The notes: generated by a model not told the origin, from the letters alone. A stretch of DNA of 64,000 nucleotides from Candidatus Poribacteria bacterium (GCA_028818695.1 JAPPNK010000026.1:186001-250000); one strand, 5' to 3'; counted from the first letter of the stretch, positions 26,176-35,840 are shown. Translations and numbers: made by a program.

Positions 26176-28026
26176 ATGACCAAAGAGAGCCGTCTCCGTT
26201 CCAACATTCTGCGCCTCGCCCTGTTTTTAGCTGCGCCGTTTGTTTTCGCCAACGCGCCCGCCCCGCCTGCCGTCACGCTCGCGGGGCATACCTACAGCCC
26301 TACCTCGATCGCGTATTCTCCGGACGGCAGCCGTCTCGTTTCTGCCGCCTGGGATGGGACGATACGGCTCTGGGACGCGCGGACAGGCGCCCCGCTTCGC
26401 TTGATTGATGGGCATTACGCCCGCATCTATTTCATCTCCTACGCGCCGGACGGACGTACCTTCGCCTCCGGCGGCTCCGATCTCGCCGTTCGCGTCTGGA
26501 ACGCCGAAACAGGCGCCCTGCTCCATGCGCTTCCAGGGCATTCCAACACGATTCGATATGTAACCTACTCCCTTGACGGCAAAACGATTGTCAGCGCGGG
26601 CAACGACAGCTCCATCCGCCTCTGGAACGCCGAGACAGGCGCTCATCTTCGGACGCTGAAAGGGCATACGGACGATGTGATCTGCGTCGCCTTTTCGCCG
26701 GACGGCAAGACGCTTATCAGCGGAAGCGCCGACAGCTCCATCCGCCTCTGGAACGCCGAGACAGGCGCTCATCTTCAGACGCTTGAAGGACATACGAACG
26801 AGGTGAGAACCGTCCAATACTCTCCCGACGGCAAGACGATCGCCAGCGGCGCCGAAGACAATTTCATCCGCCTCTGGGACGCCGAGACGGGCAAGCAGCT
26901 CCAAAGTATCGAGGGGCATACGCGCTACGTCTGCTATTTGAGATACGCGCCCGACGGCAGCTCCTTCACAACCGCCAGCGACGATCGGACGATCCGCGTC
27001 TGGGACGCCAAGACGGGAACCCTTGTGCGCACTTTGCGGGGGCATGGGAGTTTTGTGGTGTCGCTCGCCTTTTCGCCGGATGGCAAGACGCTTGCGTCCG
27101 CCAGCTTTGACGAAACGATCCGCTTCTGGGACGCCAAGACGGGGGCTGCTCTTCATATGATCGCCGCTCATGTGTCGGCGGATGTCCGCGCGGTCGCTTA
27201 TTCGCCGGACGGCAAGACGCTCGCCACAGGCGCCGGGGACAAGACAGCGCGCCTCTGGGACGCCCAGACGGGGGCGCATCTTCGGACGCTGGAGGGTCTT
27301 TCTGAAGGGGTTTCTTCGGTCGCGTTTTCTCCAGACGGCAAGACGCTTGCCGCCGCCTCCGGCTTCGGCGTTCGGCTCTGGAACGCGCAGACGGGGGCGC
27401 ATCTTCAGACGCTGCTTGGGCATCAGAGCGAGGTGAAGGACGTTGTCTTCTCGCCGGACGGCAAGCGGGTCGCCTCTGTTGGAATGGACGACACGGCGCG
27501 CCTCTGGGACGCCAAGACAGGCAGTCTGCTCAACACCCTGCGCGGACATGTCAGCTTTGTCTATGCGGCAGCCTATTCGCCGGACGGCAAGACGCTTGCT
27601 ACAGGCGGACTGGACAGGACAGTGCGGATCTGGGACGCCCAGACGGGGCAGCATTTAAAAACGCTTGGGAACAAAAAAGCGGTCGTTTACGACGTCGCGT
27701 TTTCTCCAGACGGAAAGACGCTCGCCTCGACAGCCGGCAGGGTTGTTCAGCTTTGGGATGTTCAAACGGGCGCGCCGCTGAAAACGCTCGGCGCCGGCGC
27801 TGAGAAGATGTACGCCGCGGCTTTTTCGCCGGACAGCAAGCTGCTCGCGTCAGCGGGAGAAGAGAGGGTTATACGAGTTTGGGATATAAAGACGGGCAAG
27901 GTTGTAGAGACGTTCTCGGCGGAGGGGGCGCCGATACGGTCGTTGGCGTTTTCTCCGGACGGCAAGAGCCTCGCCGCCGCCGACTCGAACTATAGTGGAC
28001 GCATCTATCTCCTCGCCGCCCGGTAG
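26176..28026 (+). CDS. Exported 14-blade WD40-repeat protein (paralogue 1)
   Basis: A 616-residue protein with an N-terminal signal-like segment (SNILRLALFLAAPFVFANA) and then 14 WD40 repeats ending at the C-terminus, enough for two seven-bladed propellers. Repeats follow GHxxxVxxVAFSPDGKTLASGxxDxTIRLWDAxTG. No kinase or other effector domain is fused. Function unknown; such propellers usually act as binding platforms. The final codon and stop (CGG TAG) are supplied by repeat copy B2; without the insertion the frame would end LAAQRP like paralogue 2. Confidence 0.92.
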   Translation: MTKESRLRSNILRLALFLAAPFVFANAPAPPAVTLAGHTYSPTSIAYSPDGSRLVSAAWDGTIRLWDARTGAPLRLIDGHYARIYFISYAPDGRTFASGGSDLAVRVWNAETGALLHALPGHSNTIRYVTYSLDGKTIVSAGNDSSIRLWNAETGAHLRTLKGHTDDVICVAFSPDGKTLISGSADSSIRLWNAETGAHLQTLEGHTNEVRTVQYSPDGKTIASGAEDNFIRLWDAETGKQLQSIEGHTRYVCYLRYAPDGSSFTTASDDRTIRVWDAKTGTLVRTLRGHGSFVVSLAFSPDGKTLASASFDETIRFWDAKTGAALHMIAAHVSADVRAVAYSPDGKTLATGAGDKTARLWDAQTGAHLRTLEGLSEGVSSVAFSPDGKTLAAASGFGVRLWNAQTGAHLQTLLGHQSEVKDVVFSPDGKRVASVGMDDTARLWDAKTGSLLNTLRGHVSFVYAAAYSPDGKTLATGGLDRTVRIWDAQTGQHLKTLGNKKAVVYDVAFSPDGKTLASTAGRVVQLWDVQTGAPLKTLGAGAEKMYAAAFSPDSKLLASAGEERVIRVWDIKTGKVVETFSAEGAPIRSLAFSPDGKSLAAADSNYSGRIYLLAAR

Positions 28027-28171
28027 CCTCTACAGGCGATGATGTACGAAAATCCTGTTCAAATCGGGCAGATCGCCATTCCCGCGAAAGCGGGAATCCA
28101 GAGTTCTCCCAGACAGCCCCGCATTCTAAAACAGCTCTTTAAAATCAAAATCATCGCCTATAGAGACTGCC
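28022..28171. mobile_element. Family B MITE-like element, copy B2, with 8-base target duplication
   Basis: A 150-base element with inverted ends: GGTAGCCTCTACAGGCGATG (28022 onwards) and the inverse ATCGCCTATAGAGACTGCC ending at 28171. It is flanked by perfect direct repeats CGCCGCCC at 28014-28021 and 28172-28179. The centre holds the CATTCCCGCGAAAGCGGGAAT palindrome. It has no coding capacity, so it must be moved by a transposase encoded elsewhere. Confidence 0.85.
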
Positions 28172-28186
28172 CGCCGCCCAACGTCC

Positions 28187-28216
28187 TTGACAGCGGCTCT
28201 CTTCCTGCTTTACACT
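28187..28216 (+). promoter_or_regulatory. Promoter of WD40 gene 2
   Basis: TTGACA (28187-28192), 18-base spacer, TACACT (28211-28216), just right of element B2. The -35 box overlaps the TGA that would have been the pre-insertion stop of WD40 gene 1. Confidence 0.7.
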
Positions 28217-28263
28217 CATCGCGGAAGAGAGAGCGCGTGTTTCAACCAGAACGCATCCTTAAC

Positions 28264-30141
28264 ATGACTAAAATGAGCCGTATCCGCTTCAACTTTCTGC
28301 GCCTCGCCTTGCTGCTCGCCTCGCCGTTTTTGATTTACAGCGCGCTTGCCCAAGAGAACGCGCCTGTCCATCCGTCCATGACGCTCGCGGGGCATACGCA
28401 TTTTATCGCGGCGGTCGCCTATTCTCCAGACGGCAGGACGCTCGCCAGCGGCGGATGGGACGGCAAAGTACGCTTCTGGGACGCCGAGACGGGCGGCCTT
28501 CTCCGTACGCTCAAGGGGCATCGAGGCTCCATCTACGGCATCGCCTTTTCGCCGGACGGCAAGACGCTCGCCAGCGGCGGACGGGATATGAAGGTCCGTC
28601 TCTGGAACGTTCAGACAGGCGCCGCTCTCAAGACGCTCGAAGGGCATACGCATTTTGTTGGGCGCATGGCCTTTTCGCCGGACGGCAAGACGCTCGCCAG
28701 CGCAGGGAACGACGACACGATACGCCTTTGGGACGCGCAGACAGGCGCCCATCTTCAAACGCTCAAGGGGCATACGAGCGACATCTACGCGATCGCCTAC
28801 TCGCCCGACGGCTCTACGATTGCCACAGGCGCCGACGACGACACGATCCGCCTCTGGGACGGCAAAACAGGCGCCCCGCTCCAGACGCTCCTTGGACATA
28901 CGGCGAGGGTGCGAACCGTGTACTTTTCACCCGACAGCGCGACGCTCGCCAGCGGCGCCGAAGACGACATGATCCGCCTCTGGGACGTCAAGACCGGCGC
29001 CCCGCTCAAAAAAATTGTCGGGCATCTGCATTATGTCACCGACGTCAAATACGCGCCCGACGGCAAAACCCTCGCGTCCGCCAGCGACGACCGAACGGTG
29101 CGCGTCTGGGACGTCAAGACCGGCGCCGCTTTGCGAACCTTGTCGGGGCATGAAAGCTATGTGGTGTCGGTCGCGTATTCGCCGGACGGGAAGCGTCTCG
29201 CGTCCGCCAGCAACGACAGCGCGATCCGTCTATGGGACGCCTCGACAGGGGCGCATCTACAAACGCTTCTGGGGCATCGGTCCAAGGAGCTGCGCGCGGT
29301 CGCCTATTCGCCGGACGGCAAGACGCTCGCCACAGGCGGAAGCAGTCCGGCGGTTTGCGTTTGGGACGCCAAGACAGGGGCGTATCTTTGGAAGTTGGAC
29401 GATCTGCCCAGCGCCCCGCGCGCCGTCGCTTATTCGCCGGACGGCAAGACGCTGGCGGTCGCAAGCAGCTTAGGCGTCTGGCTTTGGAACGCGCCGACGA
29501 AGGCGTATCTTCGACCTCTCATGGGGCATCAGGGCGAGGTGACAGACGTCGTCTTCTCGCCGGACGGCAAGCGGATCGCCTCCGTCGGAATGGACGACAC
29601 GGCGCGCCTCTGGGACATCAAGACAGGCGGTCTGCTCAACACTTTGCGCGGACATGTCAGCTTCGTCTATGCGGCAGCCTATTCGCCGGACGGCAAGCTG
29701 CTCGCCACAGGCGGACTGGACAGGACGGCGCGGATCTGGGACGCCCAGACGGGGCAGCATTTAAACACGCTTGGAGACAAAAAAGCGGTCGTTTACGACG
29801 TCGCGTTTTCTCCAGACGGCAAAACGCTCGCCTGGGCGGGCGGCGGCGGAGCTGTTCAACTCTGGGATGTTCAAACAGGGTCGCCGCTGAAGACGCTCAG
29901 CGCCGGCGCCGGGAAGATGTACGCCGCAGCCTTTTCGCCGGACAGCCGGCTGCTTGCGTCAGCGGGAGAAGAGAAGGTCATACGAGTTTGGGATATAAAG
30001 ACCGGCAAGGTTGTAGAGACGTTCTCGGCGGAGGGGGCGCCGATACGGTCGTTGGCGTTTTCTCCGGACGGCAAAAGCCTCGCCGCCGCCGATGAAGACT
30101 ATAGCGGACGCATCTATCTCCTCGCCGTCCAACGTCCTTGA
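28264..30141 (+). CDS. Exported 14-blade WD40-repeat protein (paralogue 2)
   Basis: A 625-residue protein. ATG 28264 starts MTKMSRIRFNFLRLAL, homologous to the starts of the other two paralogues; the longer frame to 28039 is repeat sequence. Residues 1-31 look like a signal peptide (cleavage near ALA). Fourteen WD40 repeats follow. Repeats 10-14 are almost identical to those of paralogues 1 and 3, while repeats 1-7 are diverged. Its stop TGA lies inside the -35 box of the next gene's promoter. Confidence 0.92.
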   Translation: MTKMSRIRFNFLRLALLLASPFLIYSALAQENAPVHPSMTLAGHTHFIAAVAYSPDGRTLASGGWDGKVRFWDAETGGLLRTLKGHRGSIYGIAFSPDGKTLASGGRDMKVRLWNVQTGAALKTLEGHTHFVGRMAFSPDGKTLASAGNDDTIRLWDAQTGAHLQTLKGHTSDIYAIAYSPDGSTIATGADDDTIRLWDGKTGAPLQTLLGHTARVRTVYFSPDSATLASGAEDDMIRLWDVKTGAPLKKIVGHLHYVTDVKYAPDGKTLASASDDRTVRVWDVKTGAALRTLSGHESYVVSVAYSPDGKRLASASNDSAIRLWDASTGAHLQTLLGHRSKELRAVAYSPDGKTLATGGSSPAVCVWDAKTGAYLWKLDDLPSAPRAVAYSPDGKTLAVASSLGVWLWNAPTKAYLRPLMGHQGEVTDVVFSPDGKRIASVGMDDTARLWDIKTGGLLNTLRGHVSFVYAAAYSPDGKLLATGGLDRTARIWDAQTGQHLNTLGDKKAVVYDVAFSPDGKTLAWAGGGGAVQLWDVQTGSPLKTLSAGAGKMYAAAFSPDSRLLASAGEEKVIRVWDIKTGKVVETFSAEGAPIRSLAFSPDGKSLAAADEDYSGRIYLLAVQRP

Positions 30142-30166
30142 CAGCTCCCGCCTTCTCCTTTACACT
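30138..30166 (+). promoter_or_regulatory. Promoter of WD40 gene 3, overlapping the WD40 gene 2 stop
   Basis: TTGACA (30138-30143), 17-base spacer, TACACT (30161-30166). The TGA of gene 2 (30139-30141) is within the -35 hexamer. Confidence 0.7.
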
Positions 30167-30213
30167 CCTTGCAAAAGAGAAAGCGCGTGTTTCAACCAGA
30201 ACGCATCCTTAAC

Positions 30214-32073
30214 ATGACCAAAAAGAGCCGTATCCGTTCCAACGTTCTGCGCCTCGCCCTGTTTTTAGCCGCGCCGCTTGTTTTAGCCAACGCGCCCGCC
30301 CTGCCGGACATCACGCTCGCGGGGCATACCTACTACATCACCTCGGTGGCGTATTCTCCGGGCGGCAAGCGGCTTGCCTCCTCCGGCTGGGACCACACCG
30401 CGCGGATTTGGGACGCGCAGACAGGCGGGCTTCTTCACACGCTTCTGGGGCATAACGGCCATGTGTATTTTGTGGCGTATTCTCCGGACGGCAAGCGGAT
30501 CGCCTCCGTCGGCGCGGATACGACCGTGCGCTTTTGGGACGCCGAGACGGGCGCCCTGCTCCAAACGCTTAACGGACATACGGACAAGGTTCGGTATGCG
30601 GTTTATTCGCATGACGGCAAGACGCTCATGAGCGCCGGGAACGACGCGACCGCGCGCCTCTGGAACGCGCAGACAGGCGCGCCGATCCATACGCTTAAAG
30701 GGCATAGGAGCTATGTCGTCTCCGGCGCCTTTACGCGCGACGGCAAGCGTATCGCCACCGGCAGCTCCGACCAGACGATACGGCTCTGGAACGCCGAAAC
30801 AGGCAAGCCGCTCCAAACGATTCAAGGACACACGGGAGAGGTTCGAGCGCTCCAGTACTCCCCCGACGGCAAGACGCTCGTCAGCGGCGCCGAAGACGAC
30901 ACGATACGCTTCTGGGACGCCGAAACGGGCAAGCATCTGAATACCTTTACAGGACACGCGCATTATGTCACCTCAGTCGCCTACTCGCCGGACGGCAAGC
31001 GGATCGCCTCCGCGAGCGACGACGCGACCTTGCGCCTCTGGGACCTGAAGACAGGGCGCTCGCTCCACATCTTGACCGGACACACATCGTATGTGGTCTG
31101 GCTCGCTTACTCGCCGGACGGCAAACGGATCGCCTCCGCCTGCTGGGACAGAACCATACGCATCTGGGACGCCTCCACAGGAGCGCATCTGCAAACGCTT
31201 CTGGGGCATCAAGCGAAGGAGCTGCGCGCGGTCGCGTTTTCTCCAGACGGCAAAACGATCGCCACAGGCGGAAGCGGTCCGGCGGTTTGCGTTTGGAACG
31301 CCAAGACAGGGGCGTATCTTTGGAAGCTGGACAATCTGCCCAGCGCCCCGCGCGCTGTCGCTTATTCGCCGGACGGCAAAACGCTGGCGGTCGCAAGCAG
31401 TCTGGGCGTCTGGCTTTGGAACGCGCAGACGAAATCGTATCTTCGACCCCTCATGGGGCATCAGAGAGAGGTGACGGATGTTGTCTTTTCGCCGGACGGC
31501 AAACGGATTGCCTCCGTTGGAATGGACGACACGGCGCGCCTCTGGGACGCCAAGACCGGCGGTCTGCTCAACACCCTGCGCGGACATGTCAGCTTTGTCT
31601 ATGCGGCAGCCTATTCGCCGGACGGCAAGACGCTCGCCACAGGCGGACTGGACAGGACGGTGCGGATATGGGACGCCCAGACGGGTCAACATTTAAACAC
31701 GCTTGGGGATAAAAAAGCGGTCGTTTACGACGTCGCATTTTCTACAGACGGCAAAACGCTCGCCTGGGCGGGCAGCAAAGGGGCTGTTCAACTCTGGGAC
31801 GTTCAAACAGGATCGCCGCTAAAGACGCTCAGCGCCGGCGCCGAAAAGATGTACGCCGCAGCTTTTTCGCCGGACAGCAAGCTGCTCGCGTCAGCGGGAG
31901 AAGAGAAGCTCATACGAGTTTGGGATATAGAGACCGGCAAGGTTGTAGAGACATTCTCGGCGGAAGGGGCGCCGATACGGTCGCTGGCGTTTTCTCCGGA
32001 CGGCAAAAGCCTCGCCGCCGCCGATGAAGATTATAGCGGACGCATCTATCTCCTCGCCAAGCCGTCGAAATAA
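30214..32073 (+). CDS. Exported 14-blade WD40-repeat protein (paralogue 3)
   Basis: A 619-residue protein, MTKKSRIRSNVLRLAL at the start with a signal-like hydrophobic run, then 14 WD40 repeats ending YLLAKPSK. Repeats 8-14 are closest to paralogue 2 (for example LRAVAFSPDGKTIATGGSGP and VCVWNAKTGAYLWKL). The N-terminal signal region is closest to paralogue 1. It is therefore a mosaic. One blade has lost the usual signature (AFSTDGKTLAWAGSK). Confidence 0.92.
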   Translation: MTKKSRIRSNVLRLALFLAAPLVLANAPALPDITLAGHTYYITSVAYSPGGKRLASSGWDHTARIWDAQTGGLLHTLLGHNGHVYFVAYSPDGKRIASVGADTTVRFWDAETGALLQTLNGHTDKVRYAVYSHDGKTLMSAGNDATARLWNAQTGAPIHTLKGHRSYVVSGAFTRDGKRIATGSSDQTIRLWNAETGKPLQTIQGHTGEVRALQYSPDGKTLVSGAEDDTIRFWDAETGKHLNTFTGHAHYVTSVAYSPDGKRIASASDDATLRLWDLKTGRSLHILTGHTSYVVWLAYSPDGKRIASACWDRTIRIWDASTGAHLQTLLGHQAKELRAVAFSPDGKTIATGGSGPAVCVWNAKTGAYLWKLDNLPSAPRAVAYSPDGKTLAVASSLGVWLWNAQTKSYLRPLMGHQREVTDVVFSPDGKRIASVGMDDTARLWDAKTGGLLNTLRGHVSFVYAAAYSPDGKTLATGGLDRTVRIWDAQTGQHLNTLGDKKAVVYDVAFSTDGKTLAWAGSKGAVQLWDVQTGSPLKTLSAGAEKMYAAAFSPDSKLLASAGEEKLIRVWDIETGKVVETFSAEGAPIRSLAFSPDGKSLAAADEDYSGRIYLLAKPSK

Positions 32074-32107
32074 ACGTCCGCTGGTCATCGCGGTTCTTTC
32101 GAGATGG

Positions 32108-32131
32108 TGTCCCAACTTTATGCATGAGATC
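32108..32131. repeat. Solo right end of a family A element (A4)
   Basis: TGTCCCAACTTTATGCATGA at 32108, followed by GATC, matches the right end of A2 at 17061-17084. No interior or left end is nearby. It lies in the 147-base gap before secD. Confidence 0.6.
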
Positions 32132-32220
32132 GGACGCCTCGTCTTGACTCTCGACCGAACCGCCGTTAAGATTGTTTCTTGTTGCGCGTATTGACATCAG
32201 ACAGATAGGGGCGATTTCCG

Positions 32221-34209
32221 ATGCAGCGAATCGGCGCATGGAGGGTAGCAGTCATTCTTTTCACATTCGCGCTTGCCGTGATGTGCATCCTCCCCAGCTT
32301 CTCCTCCTACTACGGAACAATGTTCGGATATCTTGACTCGCCGCTGCAGAAAAAAGACGGCGTCAGCAAGCCGCTCCCGGTCGACGAGGGCATCGAATTC
32401 ACGCTCGAAGCCAGCCCTGGCAAGACGCTCCGAAACCAGTACCGCGACTTCGCCAACACGGTTCGAACGCGGGCCGCCGCCATCGGCCTTGAAGACGCAG
32501 CTGTAAACGGAGCCAAAGCTCCCATCGAAGACGCCGCGCGCGTCCAGAACAAAGCGCTCTTCACCTACACGGACCCGCAAAACCGAACGCCTGAACAGAT
32601 CATCGAACAGATGCAGCTGTTCGGCAAGTTGCCGGCGTCGCTCCGCTGGCTATTCCCGACAACGCGCCTCAACCTAGGGCTAGACCTGAAAGGCGGCGTG
32701 TACCTTGTGCTGGAGCTGGACCTGAAAGCCGCGCAGCAGGAAACGCTGGACAATCTTCAAATAAACGTGCGCAGCAACCTGCGCGACAGTTATTACGTCA
32801 ACTGCAAGGAGGTGCGGCGCGACGAAGACGCGCTCATTGTCGTCATTCAACCCAACAAAAGCTGGGGAGCCGCCGCCGATTCCAAAAAACAGGATGTCGA
32901 GCAGTATCTGAACGAGATCGAAAGCGTTCGGTCGGATCCGCTCAACGGCGGAATGCCGAACGCGGACGGGCTTGTCGAATACAGGCTATCGATCGACGAG
33001 GAGCAGTTCAGGGAGCGCGAAGACCAAGCGCTGGCGCAGATGCTGGAGGTGCTGCGGAACCGCGTCGACGCCTTCGGAGTGTCGGAGCCGGAGATACGCC
33101 GACAGCCGAACCGCCCCCGCATCATCGTTCAGCTGCCCGGCGCAAGCGATTCGTCAACAGCGGTGAATGTGGTGCGGACGATGGGCATCCTGCAGTTTCG
33201 TATGGTGAAGGAGCGCGACGACCGCCCGTGGACAGGAGTCGCCTCTCCGCCGGAACCGTCCGAGATACCGGACGACGCGGAGCTGCTGTACGACGAAGAG
33301 GGCGCTTGGTATGTGGTGGATAAACGAACGGAGGTGGAAGGAAGCCAGCTGGTGCGCGCCGGGACATCGATCAACCAGCTTGCCGAGATTGTTGTGACGC
33401 TGAAATTCAACAGCGGCGGGCGGCGCGCCTTCGCCGACACGACGATAAACCACACGAACGAGCGCCTTGGGATCATACTGGACGGCTCGGTCGTCTCGGC
33501 GCCGAACATCAACGAGCCGATACGCGGCGGAGAAGCGACCATTAGCGGCAACTTTAGCCAGGAGGAGGCGTCCGATCTGGCGCGCATTCTGAGAGCGGGG
33601 GCGTTTCCCGTCGGCGTTGTCATTGCGGAGGAGCGCACCGTCGGACCGAGCCTAGGGAAAGAGGCGATCCTGAAAGGCGCGCGCGCCGGCGCTCTTGGAA
33701 TGGCGCTCGTCCTCGTCTTTGTCATTCTTTTCTACAATCTGTGCGGCTTCTTCTCCTGGATCGCGCTGGCGCTGAACGGGCTGTTGATACTCGCCGCGCT
33801 CGCGCTGCTGAACGCGACGCTCACCCTTCCAGGCCTCGCCGGACTGGTGCTGACGATCGGCATGGCGGTCGACGCGAACGTTCTCATCAACGAGCGCATC
33901 AAGGAGGAGATCAAGGCGGGCAAGACGATCATGTCGGCGATCAACGCCGGCTATTCGCGCGTGTTCTGGACGATCTTTGACGCGAACGTGACAACCTTTT
34001 TGACCGCTCTTGTGCTGTATATGTTCGGATCGGGCGCGGTGAAGGGGTTCGGCGTCACGCTCATGATCGGCATTGTCTGCACCATGTTCACCGCGCTGTT
34101 TGTCACCCGCGCATTCTACCGCATTTATGAGACGCGGCAGCGGACCTCGCTTCCGATTTTCCCGCTGTTCATCGCGCGCAATCCTGCTGAAAGGGAAGCC
34201 GTTGGATAA
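32221..34209 (+). CDS. secD: Protein translocase subunit SecD
   Basis: A 662-residue inner-membrane protein with an N-terminal helix, the P1 periplasmic region beginning LNLGLDLKGGVYLVLELD, a ferredoxin-like part with LRNRVDAFGVSEPEI and VQLPG, and five C-terminal helices (LGMALVLVFVILFYNLCGF, and the GMAVDANVLINERIKEE loop typical of RND-type SecD). With SecF it uses the proton-motive force to complete Sec-dependent export. It overlaps secF by 8 bases. The longer P1 domain (about 340 residues) is within the range for non-proteobacterial SecD. Confidence 0.95.
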   Translation: MQRIGAWRVAVILFTFALAVMCILPSFSSYYGTMFGYLDSPLQKKDGVSKPLPVDEGIEFTLEASPGKTLRNQYRDFANTVRTRAAAIGLEDAAVNGAKAPIEDAARVQNKALFTYTDPQNRTPEQIIEQMQLFGKLPASLRWLFPTTRLNLGLDLKGGVYLVLELDLKAAQQETLDNLQINVRSNLRDSYYVNCKEVRRDEDALIVVIQPNKSWGAAADSKKQDVEQYLNEIESVRSDPLNGGMPNADGLVEYRLSIDEEQFREREDQALAQMLEVLRNRVDAFGVSEPEIRRQPNRPRIIVQLPGASDSSTAVNVVRTMGILQFRMVKERDDRPWTGVASPPEPSEIPDDAELLYDEEGAWYVVDKRTEVEGSQLVRAGTSINQLAEIVVTLKFNSGGRRAFADTTINHTNERLGIILDGSVVSAPNINEPIRGGEATISGNFSQEEASDLARILRAGAFPVGVVIAEERTVGPSLGKEAILKGARAGALGMALVLVFVILFYNLCGFFSWIALALNGLLILAALALLNATLTLPGLAGLVLTIGMAVDANVLINERIKEEIKAGKTIMSAINAGYSRVFWTIFDANVTTFLTALVLYMFGSGAVKGFGVTLMIGIVCTMFTALFVTRAFYRIYETRQRTSLPIFPLFIARNPAEREAVG

Positions 34210-35089
34210 CACGATCAACTTTTTAGGGGCGCGCCGCGTCTGCTTTTCGGTCTCCGTCGCGCTCATCGCCGTCGGGCTGGGAGTTTTGCTTCTCAAGGGC
34301 GGACCGAGCCTCGGCATCGACTTTCGGGGCGGGGTGCATATCGTCGCGACGCTAACAGAGCCCGCCGACCCCGATCAGGTCGCGGACGCCGTCGAAGCGG
34401 CAGGCATCGACCGTCCAAAAGTGGTCGCCGCCGCCGACAATGTCCTCCTGATCGACGCCTCCGCCGATAAACCGGGCGTCGGACAACAGATTGTCGAGGC
34501 GGTCGGCAAAGCTTTTCCGCTTAAAACGGGCGGCGTCGAAATCAACGAGGTCGGAGCCAATGTTGGACAAGACCTGCAGATCGCCGGCATTCTCATGATT
34601 GTCGTTTCGCTGGGCTTGCTGCTCATCTATATCTCGCTGCGGTTTGAGTGGCGGTTTGCCGTCGCCGCCATCGCCGCTATCGTCCATGACGTTCTGATTG
34701 TGCTATGCGTCTTTACGGCGCTGAATCTAGAGATCAACCTGCCGACGCTCGCCGCGTTCTTGACGGTGGTCGGTTACTCCATCAACGACACGATCGTCGT
34801 CTTCGACAGGATACGCGAAAACAGGCGGCTCATGCGCGGCGTCCGCTACCTTGACCTCATCAACGCGAGCGTGACGCAGACCCTGTCGCGGACGCTTCTC
34901 ACTTCGCTGACAACCTTTTTTGTGGTGGCGCTCATTTTTTGGCAGTCGGTGGCGGGGGAGCTGCGGACGTTTTCGCTGGCGCTTGTGTTCGGGATCGTCG
35001 TCGGAACCTACTCGTCGATCTACATCGCCAGCCCGATTGTGTTGGCGCTTCGTCCGAAGGCGCGGTACGCGGCGGCAAAGCCGTCCTGA
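34202..35089 (+). CDS. secF: Protein translocase subunit SecF
   Basis: A 295-residue partner of SecD. It begins LDNTINFLGARRVCF from a TTG at 34202, placed inside the last codons of secD with AAGGGAAG before it; the in-frame extension to 34073 is secD sequence. It shows GPSLGIDFRGGVHI, a short periplasmic domain, then helices with VGYSINDTIVVFDRIRENRR, the SecF signature. The TTG start and overlap suggest a fixed SecD:SecF ratio by coupled translation. Confidence 0.95.
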   Translation: MDNTINFLGARRVCFSVSVALIAVGLGVLLLKGGPSLGIDFRGGVHIVATLTEPADPDQVADAVEAAGIDRPKVVAAADNVLLIDASADKPGVGQQIVEAVGKAFPLKTGGVEINEVGANVGQDLQIAGILMIVVSLGLLLIYISLRFEWRFAVAAIAAIVHDVLIVLCVFTALNLEINLPTLAAFLTVVGYSINDTIVVFDRIRENRRLMRGVRYLDLINASVTQTLSRTLLTSLTTFFVVALIFWQSVAGELRTFSLALVFGIVVGTYSSIYIASPIVLALRPKARYAAAKPS

Positions 35090-35164
35090 TATTAAGGGAT
35101 AACCGGCGGCGCATCTGGATTTCCGATTTCGCAGACATGAAAGACAAGGATGGAGAAATAAAGT

Positions 35165-35671
35165 ATGAAATTGAAATCAATCGTTTGCGGCATGATCGCT
35201 TGCAGCGTTATCGCTTGCGGTGGAGGCGAGACTGAGCGCGACTCCAAAACACAACCAACCATAGAGCATGACCTCAAAGCGCGAGCAGTCAATGCGCCGA
35301 GTTATGTCCTCACAGGGACAAGAGATGTTTCCTTCCCTGGCGCAGTGCGTAAAGTATTTCAAGTACGAGTTGACCGTCAAAATACCGCTGACGTGCAATT
35401 CTCAAAAGACGACGCCATAAAAGTGGCAGCCGGCGTCATTGCAAAGAATTGCTTTCCTCCCAATCCTCGTGTCAATGCTGCTGCTGTGCACATCCAGTTT
35501 CATGGCAGGCGCGCTGATTCCGTCGCTGACTATACCGTGAATTGGGCGCCTAACGGCGAATGGGGTAATGCTAACACAGTGAGAGCGGGCGACTACGACA
35601 CCTTCAAACTGCTTATAGATTTTGAAGGCGTCGAAATAAACGACCAGGTAGAAAAAGCATTTCCAAGGTAA
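35165..35671 (+). CDS. Putative lipoprotein, unknown
   Basis: A 168-residue protein. The N-terminus is a lipoprotein signal: a hydrophobic run and VIAC with the lipidated cysteine at residue 18, followed by GGGETERD. The mature part has no recognised family and is less GC-rich than neighbouring genes. Its one other cysteine is in KNCFPPNPRV, and the C-terminus reads FKLLIDFEGVEINDQVEKAF. ATG 35165 has GGAGAAAT upstream. Confidence 0.7.
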   Translation: MKLKSIVCGMIACSVIACGGGETERDSKTQPTIEHDLKARAVNAPSYVLTGTRDVSFPGAVRKVFQVRVDRQNTADVQFSKDDAIKVAAGVIAKNCFPPNPRVNAAAVHIQFHGRRADSVADYTVNWAPNGEWGNANTVRAGDYDTFKLLIDFEGVEINDQVEKAFPR

Positions 35672-35840
35672 GCCTGGAGTGCTTGGCCGAGATTTGACGG
35701 TTGATGATCAAATACCCGTCAAATACGCAAGCCTAGACTATTAGAGGTTTGTCGAGTTTCGGAGTCCCGCAGCAGCTCACAGAACATGATCGCTGTCTTC
35801 AATCTCCGACCTCACTGATTGGGAACGCAGACGTAGTTTG

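Noticed and set aside
26227-27654. 475-codon minus-strand frame across WD40 gene 1, with apparent internal repeats
   Set aside because: The repeats merely mirror the WD40 blades; the same artefact appears opposite WD40 genes 2 and 3.
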